NCBI GenBank assembly: GCA_001566295.1
Contig: KQ964264.1
Location: forward strand, 496,001-560,000
Reading direction: 5' to 3'
DNA length: 64,000 nt
Source: Microdochium bolleyi
Taxonomy: Eukaryota; Ascomycota; Sordariomycetes; Xylariales; Microdochiaceae
A model generated the notes under the pieces. It had not been told where the DNA came from and made no database searches. It saw only the letters and a list, made by a program, of their open reading frames with translations. Made by a program: the position numbers and the translations under genes. Shown piece by piece: positions 33,885-44,408 of the stretch (its first letter is position 1; each line of letters starts with the position of its first letter).

Positions 33885-36183
33885 ATGTCCTTTGGCATAG
33901 GGGACATCGCCACGGCGCTGGAGGTCTGCAAGTGGATATGGGACACTTGCTTCCAGAAGAACAGCGCAGCTGGTAAATGACTCGACCCGCACTACAGGCG
34001 AATCCCTAACTTGAAGCTCACTATCAAATTTCTAGACGAACAATACGCGGCTCTGGGCCGTGACGTTGAACTGCTCCGCTCGACACTGAGTGAGCTCCGA
34101 TCCGTCGTCGTACGGGCTCGCGCCGAGCTCGATCCCTTCGAAGAAGACACGAGAGATATCGGTGGTGACTTCGTCAAGACACTGGAGGACTGTCGCTCTT
34201 TTCTCAAAGGCCATGTTGAGATGACGAAAAACCGCGCCGGCATCATACAGAACGTCAAGTGGAACCTCTTCACGGGGACAGAGGTGAAAGAACTGAGCAG
34301 CCGGCTGCAATCCCACAGCCAGGCTTTGACTCTTGTCACCGCGCCGGAGGGTCTGAGGCTCCTGGTTCACATTACCCAACAGCTCGCCGAGCTGAACGAT
34401 AGGATCAGCTCGCCACTGACGGGTGTGCCAGAGCCGCCGGACAGCTGCATTTCAGAATGGCTGAGCGGGGTTTTCCAGGAGAATTCCTTCCGCACGCCAC
34501 CCGTTACGTTCGCCGCTCTTGGTGACATTCCATTTCGACAAGGCTGCATTGCCCTCCGCCAGCACTTTACCCACCTCCCGACCAGGAATAGAGCAGGTGC
34601 CACGAGGAAACAGTTTGTTGAAGAGTACCTCGGCCTACTCAAGTGTCTTTGGCTGATCAGAGTCCTCCGAGCTGGAAGGGATTTCAGCAGGTGGCGTCTA
34701 GGCTCGCCGTTTCGAAGCTTCATCCAAAACGTCAGGATAGAGGTTTACTGTAGTCTTGACGATCTCACGGCGTCCACTGCGGTCGCTGTGACTGATGATG
34801 AGCTCAAGTCTCTGCAGAGCAAGAGCAACGTGCCATTCCTCATCTGGGAACCCGGGGAGGCGACACGGCTATGGGAGCCGTGGAAGCCACAGGTTGGGGA
34901 GGAAGAGCTACCGGCTTTGTCGTTGAGACGGAACGAGGTGTTGTTGATCTTTAGGAGAAGCCATACCGAGATGCGCTTAGTGCGCATGGCTGACTCCGGC
35001 GAGAGAAACATATCATGCTTTCGTGGCGAACAGCCGTTCAACACAGAAACCGACAAGTTCTTACCACTGTACACGGTCAGCAGCCCCAAGGACGCCCTCT
35101 CGGTTGAAGCATACCGACAGAACGACTCAAGACCCCAACGATACGAATTGGTGGACGAAGGCGCGGTCTGGGCCCTCCAGCGCATACTCAGCGGCTTCTT
35201 GGTGTGCGCCGAGGAGCCGGGCGTGAGGTGCAGGCTCTTACGGGCTACAGATATGAGCAGCTTCAGCATCCTCGCAGATGGGAGGACGGATAAAATGGAA
35301 GGGCTGATCCAGCTCTGGCACTTCGATCCTCTCGTCATTGAACCCTCGCTTGATTCGCCTGTCGAGCCTTCTGCTCGTTCCATGTCGGTGTTGTCGACAG
35401 CGGCGCAGTCCTGGTCATCCAGGTCGATATCTCCACGGCCGTCAACGTCAACGAGCGTCGCCGCAAGCATCGCTTCGTCTCGGGCAACGGCGGTGGAGAG
35501 GGAGCACCGTCACGGGTCACTCACAGAGCTTCAGCCTCCTATCCGGCCCGCCATCATCATCTTTAACCTTTCAGGCCCGACGCATACCTACCTTCATCTA
35601 GAGAGTAAGTTGCGGCATCTTTCAGTATCGAGTTGCCACCATACGCTGACGATAAGCCGCGCGGCACATAGTGGGCACGGACGTGTTCGTCAACGAAGCG
35701 GCCTGCCAGTGCATAGCCAGAAACGGTAACTGCAACACTTTGGTCATCACGCCGCGGCCCAGCTTGAGTCGCTTCACAGTTCGACGCCTCTCGGTGGCGG
35801 AGGGACCGTCGCCGAAGAAATGGAACCTTCTCCTGTTCGGGACGCCGGGTCTGCCCGGCAAACCCCACGACTGGGAAGTCATAGAGACGGTCGAGTGCAA
35901 GCACCTCGGCCTGACCTTTCCGAACGTAGAGGACCGTGCCGATTTTGCTCACCGGCTGTCCGTATACAGGCGGATCTACCTGAATGCCGAGAGGGAGTAT
36001 GCGACAAAGAGGGATCGGGCAATACGTGATGCTGACCGGCCGCAGCACAACATCCTCAACAACGCCAGGGGCTCCATGGACAGCCTGCCGACCATGTCCC
36101 CAAGATCGACAAATGCCAGCCTGGGGTCCTTGCCTAATATTGATGTATCGCCGCTTCATGTGCCGCTGCTAGAAGACGAGTGA
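33885..36183 (+). CDS. Hypothetical protein with fungal NLR-type N-terminal region
   Basis: Three exons (33885..33972, 34036..35604, 35672..36183) give 722 aa. The intron 1 model uses the acceptor after a CTAAC branch-point-like element, since a nearer acceptor would leave only 25 nt. The N-terminus, MSFGIGDIATALEVCKWIWDTC, then alternating helices EQYAALGRDVELLRSTLSEL and GDFVKTLEDCRSFLKGH, has the layout of N-terminal helical domains (HeLo-like type) found on fungal STAND/NLR and ankyrin proteins. No NACHT, kinase or repeat domain follows; the remainder is unrecognised, with a Ser-rich low-complexity stretch around residues 460-510 and a C-terminal domain starting after intron 2. Function unknown; a role in heterokaryon or self recognition would be speculation. 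It lies beside a transposon. Confidence 0.65.
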
Positions 36184-36465
36184 CCCGTGCTGTTAGGGGC
36201 TGGGGAAATGTCGAGGACGATAGGGACAATGGGGACAATGACCTGGACGTTAACTTTAACTTCGTGACTATGAATAGCCTTTTGGGCGTGAACTCCATTG
36301 GTACGGTATAGCATCTCGGCTCGATCGCCTTATGTCTGCCAACATGGGCGGGAAGGGGTGACAAGCGGGGCGTCCTGTGCTATTTTGATTTGTGTCTAGC
36401 CTGGCACTGCGAGACGGCGCGAGTGGGAGGATACGAACGAGGAGTTAGATAGATAAATTTAGATA

Positions 36466-36509
36466 TAACGTAATCCACAAGCAAGTGAATCAACCAAGCA
36501 AGTGAATCA
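36466..36509 (+). repeat. Left terminal inverted repeat
   Basis: 44 bases starting TAACGTAATCC. It contains two near-tandem copies of CAAGCAAGTGAATCA, a plausible double transposase-binding site. The exact reverse complement is at 38288-38331. Confidence 0.95.
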
Positions 36510-36566
36510 ATCGTCCGCCACTTTTACTGAGGCCTTCTTCTTTTCCCTTTTTCTCCACCAGTAATT

Positions 36567-38222
36567 ATGGGACAGCAATCAATTGAAAGCGACGTTATTC
36601 TAGCGCTCCAGGCGCTCCAATCCGACCCAAAATTAAGCGTACGAAAAGCTGCATTACTCTACAATGTATCATTCTCTACCCTCCAGCGACGACGACACGG
36701 CCGACCTGCGAAACGCGATCTCCGACCATACAATCAGAATTTGACCTCGTACGAAGAGGACAGTATCGTACGATACGTAATTAACCTAGATTCGCGTTCG
36801 TTTCCACCGCGACTCGGTGGTGTTCGAGAAATAGCGGATCGACTCCTTAGGGCACGCGACGCGCCACGCGTCGGCACTAACTGGGCTGCAAACTTCGTAC
36901 GACGACGACCCGAGCTCCGAACGCGTTTTAATCGAAGAATCGACTACCAGAGAGTCCTCTGCGAAGATCCAGACGCGTATCGCGCGTGGTTTTCCCTCGT
37001 ACGGAATATAATCGCGAAATACGGGATCCACGATAACGATATCTATAACTTCGACGAGACTGGGTTTGTAATGGGTAAAATATCTGCCGAAACAGTCGTT
37101 ACGACCTCCGATCGACGCGGAAGGCCTAGAGCCGTATAATAAGGAAATCAGGAATAGGTTACAGCTATCCAGTGTATCGGGTCGTACGGCAATTCGATCC
37201 CGCTATACATCATCTTCGCAGGTAAGGTCCATCTCGACTCCTGGACCTCCGATAGCCCCTTACCGTCCGACTGGGTGATCGCACTCTCCGAAAACGGGTG
37301 GACGACGAACGAGCGAGGCCTAGAATGGGTAAAACACTTCGATTTCTATATAAAAGGTCGTACGAAAGGTCCTTACCGGCTCTTAATCCTCGACGGCCAC
37401 GAGAGCCACCATTCAGTCGATTTCGAGCTCTACTGCAAAGAACAGAACATCGTAACGCTCTGTATGCCTGCTCATTCGTCATATAAGCTCCAGCCTCTCG
37501 ATATTGGGTGCTTTAGACCTCTGAAACAGGCGTACGGTAAAGAAATCGAAGGTCTGATGCGGGCGTACGTAACCCACGTTTCGAAGGAGGACTTCCTCCC
37601 AGCCTTTTATAAGGCGCATAACGCTGTAATAACTAAATCAAATATCCAGGCAGGCTTTCGAGCGACAGGCCTAGTACCGTACGACCCGAATTATGTGATT
37701 TCATAGCTGGATATGAAGCTTCGTACGCCGACACCTCCTGGGTCCCCTACTAGCCTGCCACCACTATAGGTCTCGAAGACGCCGAATAATCTAATTGAGG
37801 CCGAATCGCAGACGGAATATATCAAAAATCGTATCGTACGACATCAAAATAGCTCCCCTTCATCAATTATTGCAAGCTTATGGCAGCTGAATAAAGGAAT
37901 CTCGTTAATAGTGTATGAGCAGACGCTTATACGCCACGACCTGGCCGAACTTCGCGATGCAAATGACCGCCTCAGCCGCCGTCGTCGTACGAAGAAAAAG
38001 CAGTTGCAGAAAGGAGGGTCCCTTACAATTAGCCAGGCAGAAGATTTGAAGTCTCAATTAGACGCGACGGTGCAGTTAGTTATAGAAACGACTCGGAATA
38101 GTGGTCGTACGAGAAGGCCAGAAACGCGCGCGCGACGCTGTGGCGTCTGCGGCGAACCCGGTCACAATGCGCGTACGTGTCAGAAGGTTGAGTCTGCCTC
38201 TGGAGAAGAGGTTTCTGAATAG
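36567..38222 (+). pseudogene. Fot1/pogo transposase, five in-frame nonsense codons
   Basis: A single frame of 551 codons before the terminal stop. N-terminal part: psq-type helix-turn-helix (SVRKAALLYNVSFSTLQRR) and CENP-B-like DNA-binding region with NWAANFVRRRPEL. The DDE domain has its acidic triad at codons 163 (NFDETGF), 276 (LILDGHESH) and 312 (LQPLDIGCF), a 35-residue spacing between the last two. A CCHC zinc knuckle (CGVCGEPGHNARTC) is near the C-terminus. TAA at 37137 and 37140 and TAG at 37155, 37704 and 37767 break the frame; no indels were found. No intron could remove these stops, so the product is truncated before the second catalytic aspartate. Confidence 0.9.
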
Positions 38223-38287
38223 TTTTAATTAATTTAAGGCGTTGTGGTTGATTTAACTTATACATTGTCGTACGAGTACCTGGAAGG

Positions 38288-38331
38288 TGATTCACTTGCT
38301 TGGTTGATTCACTTGCTTGTGGATTACGTTA
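38288..38331 (-). repeat. Right terminal inverted repeat
   Basis: Exact 44-base reverse complement of the left end, followed by the TA target duplicate. Confidence 0.95.
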
Positions 38332-38486
38332 TACTCTATCGGATCATAGTTAAGGATGGAACTTCCCAATAGATTCACGTAGTGGATATGTCCTGTGCTG
38401 CCAGCGTCTTACGCATGTTCGGTCGAATCACCAGCCACTGTCCCATCTAGATTGCTATTTTTCCTACGTACATTTCTCGGACTAAA

Positions 38487-40204
38487 CTATTTAGAACAGA
38501 ACTCTGTGTACTCGTGGTGACAAAACGGCACAGGCGGGCTGTCCCATCTGGGACACGAAGCCTCGTTGTCATACTTAACAACGGGTGCGAGCACGCGCAG
38601 CTCCTTGCCGAAGACCGAATCAGAGAAGCGGACGTAGTACTTGTCGTGGCGGATGAGCTCGCTGTGGCTGGCCCAGGCGTCGATGATGGAGTAGTAGAGG
38701 GGGGCAACGTGGGCGTCGCTCGACCACACCGGGAACTGATAGCGGTCCGCGACGCGCGTGACGACGTCGCGCGAGTACAGGCGGACCTCGCGGTCGAGCG
38801 TGGCCATGTTGTACGCCGCGAGAGATGCATGCCCATGGTAGGAGCCACCGTACTTGGCGCGGTCACGCAGGGCGCACATGGCCGTCAGCGCAGTCAGGAT
38901 GCCCGTCGACATGTCTGAGATGGGCAGGCTGGGCAGCACGCCCTGGCCGGCCGGGCACCCGAAGGACTGCGCCATGACGTACGAGCTGCCGGCGGCCGCG
39001 TCAGCGACCTGCTGCCACCCCGGGCGCTCCGCATAGTAGCCGTCGGGCCCGTAGCAGTTTTCGTCGACGTAGACGATGCCCCGGCCGCGGCGGTTGGCGA
39101 TCTCGAAGGCGGCGTCGAGGCCGAAGCCACGCCGGGCCAGAGAGCCGAGGCGGTAGCCCTGGATGACGACGTCGGCTTGCTCGAAGAGGCGCAGCAGCTT
39201 GGCGTGGTCGGCCGGGTCGTCGAGGTCCAAGTCAATCGTCTTCTTGCCTGCCATAGCGACGAGGGCTGCGCGGGCGTGTAGTCCTTGAGCTTGGACGAGT
39301 TGACCCGGATCACCTCGGCGCCCATGGACGCTAGGGCCGCGCCGGCTGCCGTGCCCGCAATGATGCGCACCAGCTCGACCACCTTGATGCCGGAAAGGGG
39401 TCGCTTGTCGCTCTCGTATCGCACAGGAGTCGGCGCTGGCGGGTCGAGTGGAGGGCACTGTGTCTGACGTCTGTAGTTGATGAGGGGGTGACGGCCGAGG
39501 GAGCGACCCATGGTGGTCTGCTGCCAGTCGGCGGGCGAAAAGACGATGGAGCCCGAAAGGCCCTTTTCGACCATGAGCTGCTCGATCTCGCGGGCTCGCA
39601 ACTTGCGGACACGCTCCTGTATCAGGGCGTAGGCGGCGTCGTTGGTGCGGACTTGGGCATCGAGGTCCTTTGTGATGCCGAGCAGGGAGAGCATCCCCCA
39701 CGAGTCAAGCGACCCATGCAGCTGGAACCACACGCCAGCGTCGGCCGTCTCGTAGATGGCCGTGGCGCGGTAGACGAGGGGCGAGTTGGAGGCGCGGTCC
39801 TTGTCCCACTGGGGCACGGTGGGTAGCTTGATGACGGGTGGGCCGCTGACGCCGTCGACATCGACGAGGGCGGCCGTGGCCGGGTACAGGCCGGCGTGGT
39901 CTGTGTCGATGCGCGTGGTGGTCTTTGTGGCGATGCCGCGCAGCCGGAGCATCTCGAGCCCGACGATGCCCACCATGGCGTGCAGCACGGCCGTGACGGC
40001 CTGCGACTTGATGGGCCCCGGAATGCAGGGCAGGTCGCTGCCGTGGAATTCGACGCCGCCGAGCAGCGCCTCTTCGGTCGTGAAGCCCGGCGTTCGGGCG
40101 GCCAGCATGCGCAGTAGCCGGCGGCATTCGAGCGGCACGGGCACAAACTCGGTGTCCACGGCCGTGCCGGGCCCGTACGTGTCGGTGGGAGTACTATCAG
40201 CCAT
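38487..40204 (-). pseudogene. Class III CoA-transferase (CaiB/BaiF family) with a frameshift
   Basis: The frame from ATG 40204 encodes the N-terminal lobe (GVEFHGSDLPCIPGPIKSQ, then SGIKVVELVRIIAGTAAGAALASMGAEVIRVNSS), and coding sense moves to another frame at about 39254, immediately before MAGKKTIDLDLDDPADHAKLL. It then runs to TAA at 38487 with VYVDENCYGPDGYYAERPGWQQVADA and PISDMSTGILTALTAMCAL. The total of 1718 nt is one short of a multiple of three, so a single missing base explains it; no splice sites fit. The intact product would be about 572 aa, the usual size for fungal fused-type members, which move CoA between carboxylic acids. The change may be a real mutation or an assembly error. 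It is divergent from a 3-hydroxyacyl-CoA dehydrogenase gene. Confidence 0.75.
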
Positions 40205-40690
40205 AGTACAGCAGTGTCGTGCCTCTGGCGAGCAGTTCAGGGGAGCGCGAGGGTGCTACGTCGTATGTAAGTGCGACATGCTCTTATTCAGGCCTGATTT
40301 TCAAAGCCATGATATCCCAGAGTGACGAGACCCCAACCTGGGCTCCGTCAGTGACCCCACAACTGCCCAGTGGCATGCCTCCAAGTGCGATTTCGGTGCG
40401 GAGTAGCCGAAAGGCCGAGGCCGGGGAGCTCCGGGAGCTTCGGGCCAGCCCCGAGCGGCTCCTCGGTCTCACTTTTGGCGTCCGTGTGTCATCTCATGAC
40501 CCGTTGCCGGCGTTGATCTTTTGCCTGAGACCGAACCTAGCAAAGGACATACAAGCGGAGCGATGGCTTTGAAAGCACACAGCCCATATCAGCGCATGGA
40601 GCTTGCTGAGATCTGGTCATTAGTTCTTTACCCCAAGCGCATGTGCGTCTTGTTCACAGCGAAAACCACGTAATCGAAACATACACAGGC
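40205..40690. promoter_or_regulatory. Divergent promoter of CoA-transferase and 3-hydroxyacyl-CoA dehydrogenase
   Basis: 486 bases between the outward start codons; the layout suggests shared control. No specific operator was recognised. Confidence 0.35.
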
Positions 40691-41758
40691 ATGGCTGCAC
40701 AATCTGTAAAGACCGTGGCCGTTGTCGGCTGCGGCGTCATCGGAATGGGCTGGGCTACCCTCTTCCTCGCACACGGCCTCAAAGTCATTCTCTCGGATCC
40801 TGCAGACGGCGCAGAGGATGCATTTAAACGGTATCTAGAGCAAGCACGTAAATTCATTTCGGAGTCCGGCGACTTTTCGCAAATCATTGGCAACTACGAG
40901 TTCGTCCGCGACATTGTGCCCAGACTAGGGGAGGTTGACTTTGTCCAAGAGGTGAGACGGTCTAGATGCTTGCCCCAGAGTTGTCGTCCTACCCAAAAGA
41001 CTCAACATACGCGCTTCTCCTGCTGACTTACCTTTCCAAATGCTCGATAGAACGGCCCAGAACGACAAGAATTCAAGCGGGCTCTCATGAAGACACTGGA
41101 TGAGCACACACGGCCAGGTGTCGTCATTGCTTCGTCGTCGTCGGGGCTGCCTTCCTCTGCCTTTGTCCAGGACTGCGCTCGTGATGCCGGCCGCGTCCTC
41201 ATCGGCCACCCATTCAACCCGCCGCACCTTATTCCGCTCGTCGAGGTGGTGCCGCATCCGGCCACGAGCGAGCAGGCAGCCGCTGATGCGCTGGCCTTCT
41301 ACCGCTCACTCGGCAAGCGGCCTATCCTGCTGCGCCAGGAAGTGCCTGGCTTCGTGTCCAACCGACTTCAGGCTGCCATCAACAACGAAGCGTACAGTCT
41401 CATCAGCCGCGGCATCGTGTCGGCCGAGGACCTCGACCTGACCGTCACTCAGGGGCCTGGGCTCCGCTGGGCGCTGACAGGGCCCATTGCAACCAACGCG
41501 CTCGGTGGCGGCGGTGGTCCCAAAGGCTTTGCCCAGCGCTTCGAGCGCCTCGGTCCGTCCATCCAGACCTGGGAGGACGACATGCTCAAGAACAGGTTCG
41601 ACTGGAGTACCGAGAGATCTGCGGCGCTGCAGGAGAGTGTCGAGGAGTCCCTACGCGGCACTGATTGGGAGAAGCTCGTGCAGGAGAGGGACTCTGTTCT
41701 AGTGCGGCTTCTTGCTGCCAAGAGCGCGAAGTCAACAATGAGTGGACAGCAGAAATGA
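40691..41758 (+). CDS. 3-hydroxyacyl-CoA dehydrogenase family protein (NAD-dependent)
   Basis: Two exons (40691..40951, 41051..41758) give 322 aa. The N-terminal NAD-binding loop is VVGCGVIGMGWA with GxGxxG at residues 13-18. The catalytic region holds the SSSSGLPSS segment and GHPFNPPHLIPLVEVV with the active-site histidine, and the C-terminal helical domain starts with EVPGFVSNRLQAAINNEA. At about 320 aa it resembles the stand-alone group that includes 3-hydroxybutyryl-CoA, L-gulonate and L-carnitine dehydrogenases. Next to a CaiB-type CoA-transferase, a role in oxidising a CoA-activated or hydroxylated carboxylic acid is plausible, but the substrate is unknown. An upstream in-frame start at 40643 is weaker than 40691, which starts the conserved fold. 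Confidence 0.88.
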
Positions 41759-42279
41759 TGTGTTGATCTGCATCGATCAGGGGCGACAAGAATTACTGGA
41801 GAATAGTACATGGGGATGACCGTTTTCGTCGGACACTGCAGTGCTTGATCTTGCATCACGATGTGTGTGTAGAGAGCCTCACACAAAGATGTCTACGGGA
41901 TTAGCAGTGGACACATGCATCGTTCACCCACATGCGATAGGGGTCCCGGCACCTGTTCATTTGCAAGCCCTACATTGACGAAATGACTGTTGTTTTGGAG
42001 AAACGTCTGGAAACCATGCGAGAGAGAACGACGATTTAGGTCGCAGCAGACATTAAACGGATTCACGCGTACTCTAGATCCTTACTGGACGCAAATCGTG
42101 TCAGTTCTACCCAAGCTTTGTGTGCGCCGAACACCGATTGTGAGAGTCTATCAATCTGGCCAACCGTGCGTGGTATGTCCCATGACAAGACTGCGTTGCT
42201 ACGAGCACGCGAAGAATCCGCCCTGGTCATTGCTCCATGCGTTCTTCCGACACCGACCATACGAGAAGTCTTCAACCTA
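41759..42279. other. Intergenic region between convergent genes
   Basis: About 520 bases without a supported gene; probably two 3' untranslated regions. Confidence 0.25.
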
Positions 42280-43748
42280 CTAGTTGCCAATAGCGGTAAG
42301 TGCTTCCTCGCTGTAACGATTGCCTTGGGCCTTGATAGAGTCGACTATCTCGCGCATGTAGGCAATATCACTCGCGTCGAGGTTAACCTCCCTCGAGGTC
42401 CAGTTCTCCACAAGGCGCTCTGGCTTCGTGGTACCGGGGATCGAGAGCAGGCCCTGGGCAGCATTCCAGGCGAGGGCTACCTGCGGCAGCGTACAACCCT
42501 TGCGCTCGGCGAGGACCTTGAAACCGGTAGCGATGCGCTTGTTTGCATAGAAGTTCTCCCCTTGGAATTTGGGAACTAGAAAGCGCCCCAGAGGCGGCTG
42601 GTAGTTAGCAGAGCACACGTGGGATACAGGCAAGACCTCGCGTAGCTTCAGACGTACTCTGTCGCCTATAGTCCTCGGGTCCGAAGTCTTCTGGGCTCTC
42701 GTAGGGGAAGTTTTCGACCAACCACCCGTGGCCGAGCGGACCGTATGCGATGAATGCGATATCCAGCTCGCGGGCCGTGTCGATCAGACCGTCAGTCTCG
42801 TGGATGGTTTCGAATGCGGAGTACTCTGCTTGCACGGCGTCGATCTTGGCCACTGGATTTGCAGGCGAAGATTAGCTCTTGCAACTCCTGCCGTATAGTG
42901 GCAAACGATTCGGAATCTGAGGTATCGGGGGGGCGATGCTGTCATCCTAGTGCCTTGCCGGCTGAAGTTAAAGGGAGCACTTACGGGAATTCGCAGCGCG
43001 TAACGTCGCCGCTGAGCACTCGGACAGTCCAATGTACTTTGTCTTGCCGGCTTTGCGCAGCGAATCGAGCGCGGGAATCGACTCCTTCAGGTCCCTGTCT
43101 GAAATGCCACGAACAGCGGGGCTTAGCTTCCATATTCTCGGCTACTATTCCCCATATCTAGAATGTGCCGAGGGGTGAATTGAGATGGAAAGAGACTCAC
43201 TAGGCTCGATGCGGTGCAAGTAGTATAAATCGGGCGTGAAGCCGAGTCGCTCAATCGTGCCGTCAATATACGAGAGGATGTGCTCGGCCGAGTTATTGAC
43301 GCTGCCGTCCTCGAAGGCCGCGACGCCGCACTTTGAAGCAACTGGAATCGCGAAGGGCGAATGGTCAGAACAAAGACAACACCACCACCCGCGGGGACAC
43401 GGCACACGTACTAAAGATCTTGTCGCGGCAGTTGTGCTTTCTGATGAAGTCCCCGAGAAGCTTCTCGTTGACGCCAGGGCCGTAGGAGACCTAGAATGGT
43501 GTGGGCAATATCCTGTCAGCTACGCTGGGCTCTCCTTGTGTGCCTCTGGCCTCACATCAGAGATTCCAAGAGGGGTCGCCACTTACAGCAGTATCCCAGA
43601 ACGTGCACCCGAGCTCGAGGGCCTTGAGGAGGACGGGCTCGGCCTCGTCGTAGCTGAGGTTGTTGCCGAGGGCGAAGCTGATGCCCATTGCTCCGAAGCC
43701 GGGCATGGGCACCTCGACGCCATCGGCGAAGCGCATAGTCTTGACCAT
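42280..43748 (-). CDS. Aldo-keto reductase
   Basis: Six exons, complement(42280..42575, 42658..42852, 42985..43098, 43201..43341, 43412..43490, 43587..43748), give 328 aa with matching phases. The AKR barrel elements are in order: PMPGFGAMGIS, WDTAVSYGPGVNEKLLG (Asp52 and Tyr57 of the tetrad), IFIASKCGV (Lys), DLYYLHRIEP (His), then YIGLSECSA, AVQAEYSAFE and the phosphate-binding GLLSIPGTTKPERLVEN. It uses NADPH to reduce aldehydes or ketones; the GFGAMGIS and IPKFQGENF segments are those of the yeast/fungal AKR8/13-like group of pyridoxal- and aflatoxin-aldehyde-type reductases. The last intron joins YRRQ to IPKFQG. It is divergent from the broken amidase gene. Confidence 0.88.
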
Positions 43749-44408
43749 TGTTGATCTTGTGGTTGCCGCTGCGGGACAGGCTTGTCGAGTGGGTCGAGTG
43801 GATGGGAGTGCGTAGGAAGTTGCAACTGCAGACCAGGAAGCTCAGCTGAATCGTCGGGGTCCTGGCCTGGGGGTTATGAATATTTGGAGCAGCCGGACAT
43901 CACTCTGCTCGTGACTCCCCGCGGGCCTGGAATTGGAGTCCGCTGAGGGGGGGAGACGTCCCCTGCGCTTCAACTTGCAATTGTGGGGGTGGAGGAGCGC
44001 CCGGATCAATGCCGGGCTTATCCGGCTCTGCCGGCCTCCTATCTGCTGGCTGTTGTTGTGGTGGCCTATCTCTGCCCCTCACACGACATCAGGCGCTTTC
44101 TCGCTGGTCTCGCGTTGGGGAAGACAAAAAGCCCCAGTCATCCCCGCACCAGCGCGGAGAGAGGCGGCAGCTACCCGGCTCTGCTTCGGTCCCTGCTTTG
44201 CCAGGGTCCTCCCAAAGGTGGCAGCGTCTCAGCAGCATCGTTTGGGTGTGCATTCATAGCGGCGTCAAGTGTATTACACTCAACCCCACAAGGAACCTCC
44301 CTAGTCGTAGCGATTCCCCGCGCCAAGGTCAAGGTTTCCTGCTCTAGCACTGGCTCGGAAGCAGCACGAATTCCGACATTCGTTGGCTGCGTCATCGAGT
44401 CGCCTACA
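43749..44408. promoter_or_regulatory. Divergent promoter of aldo-keto reductase and amidase genes
   Basis: About 660 bases. The amidase frame remains open upstream of its first ATG at 44409, but without family resemblance, so the open frame is treated as leader. Confidence 0.3.

Larger units (their letters stand above)
36466..38331 (+). mobile_element. Fot1/pogo-type DNA transposon (Tc1/mariner superfamily), inactive copy
   Basis: An 1866-bp element bounded by identical 44-bp terminal inverted repeats and flanked by TA at 36464-36465 and 38332-38333, the target duplication of this superfamily. It holds one transposase frame in the plus direction interrupted by nonsense codons. The intact ends mean it could still be mobilised by a transposase supplied elsewhere. 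Confidence 0.95.

Noticed and set aside
36567..37139. Short transposase as a complete 190-aa protein
   Set aside because: The same frame continues with DDE-domain sequence after the stops, so it is a truncated part of one broken gene.
38894..40204. 436-aa CoA-transferase N-terminal frame as a complete gene
   Set aside because: The last ~110 residues are an out-of-frame, arginine-rich tail; the genuine C-terminal half follows in another frame.
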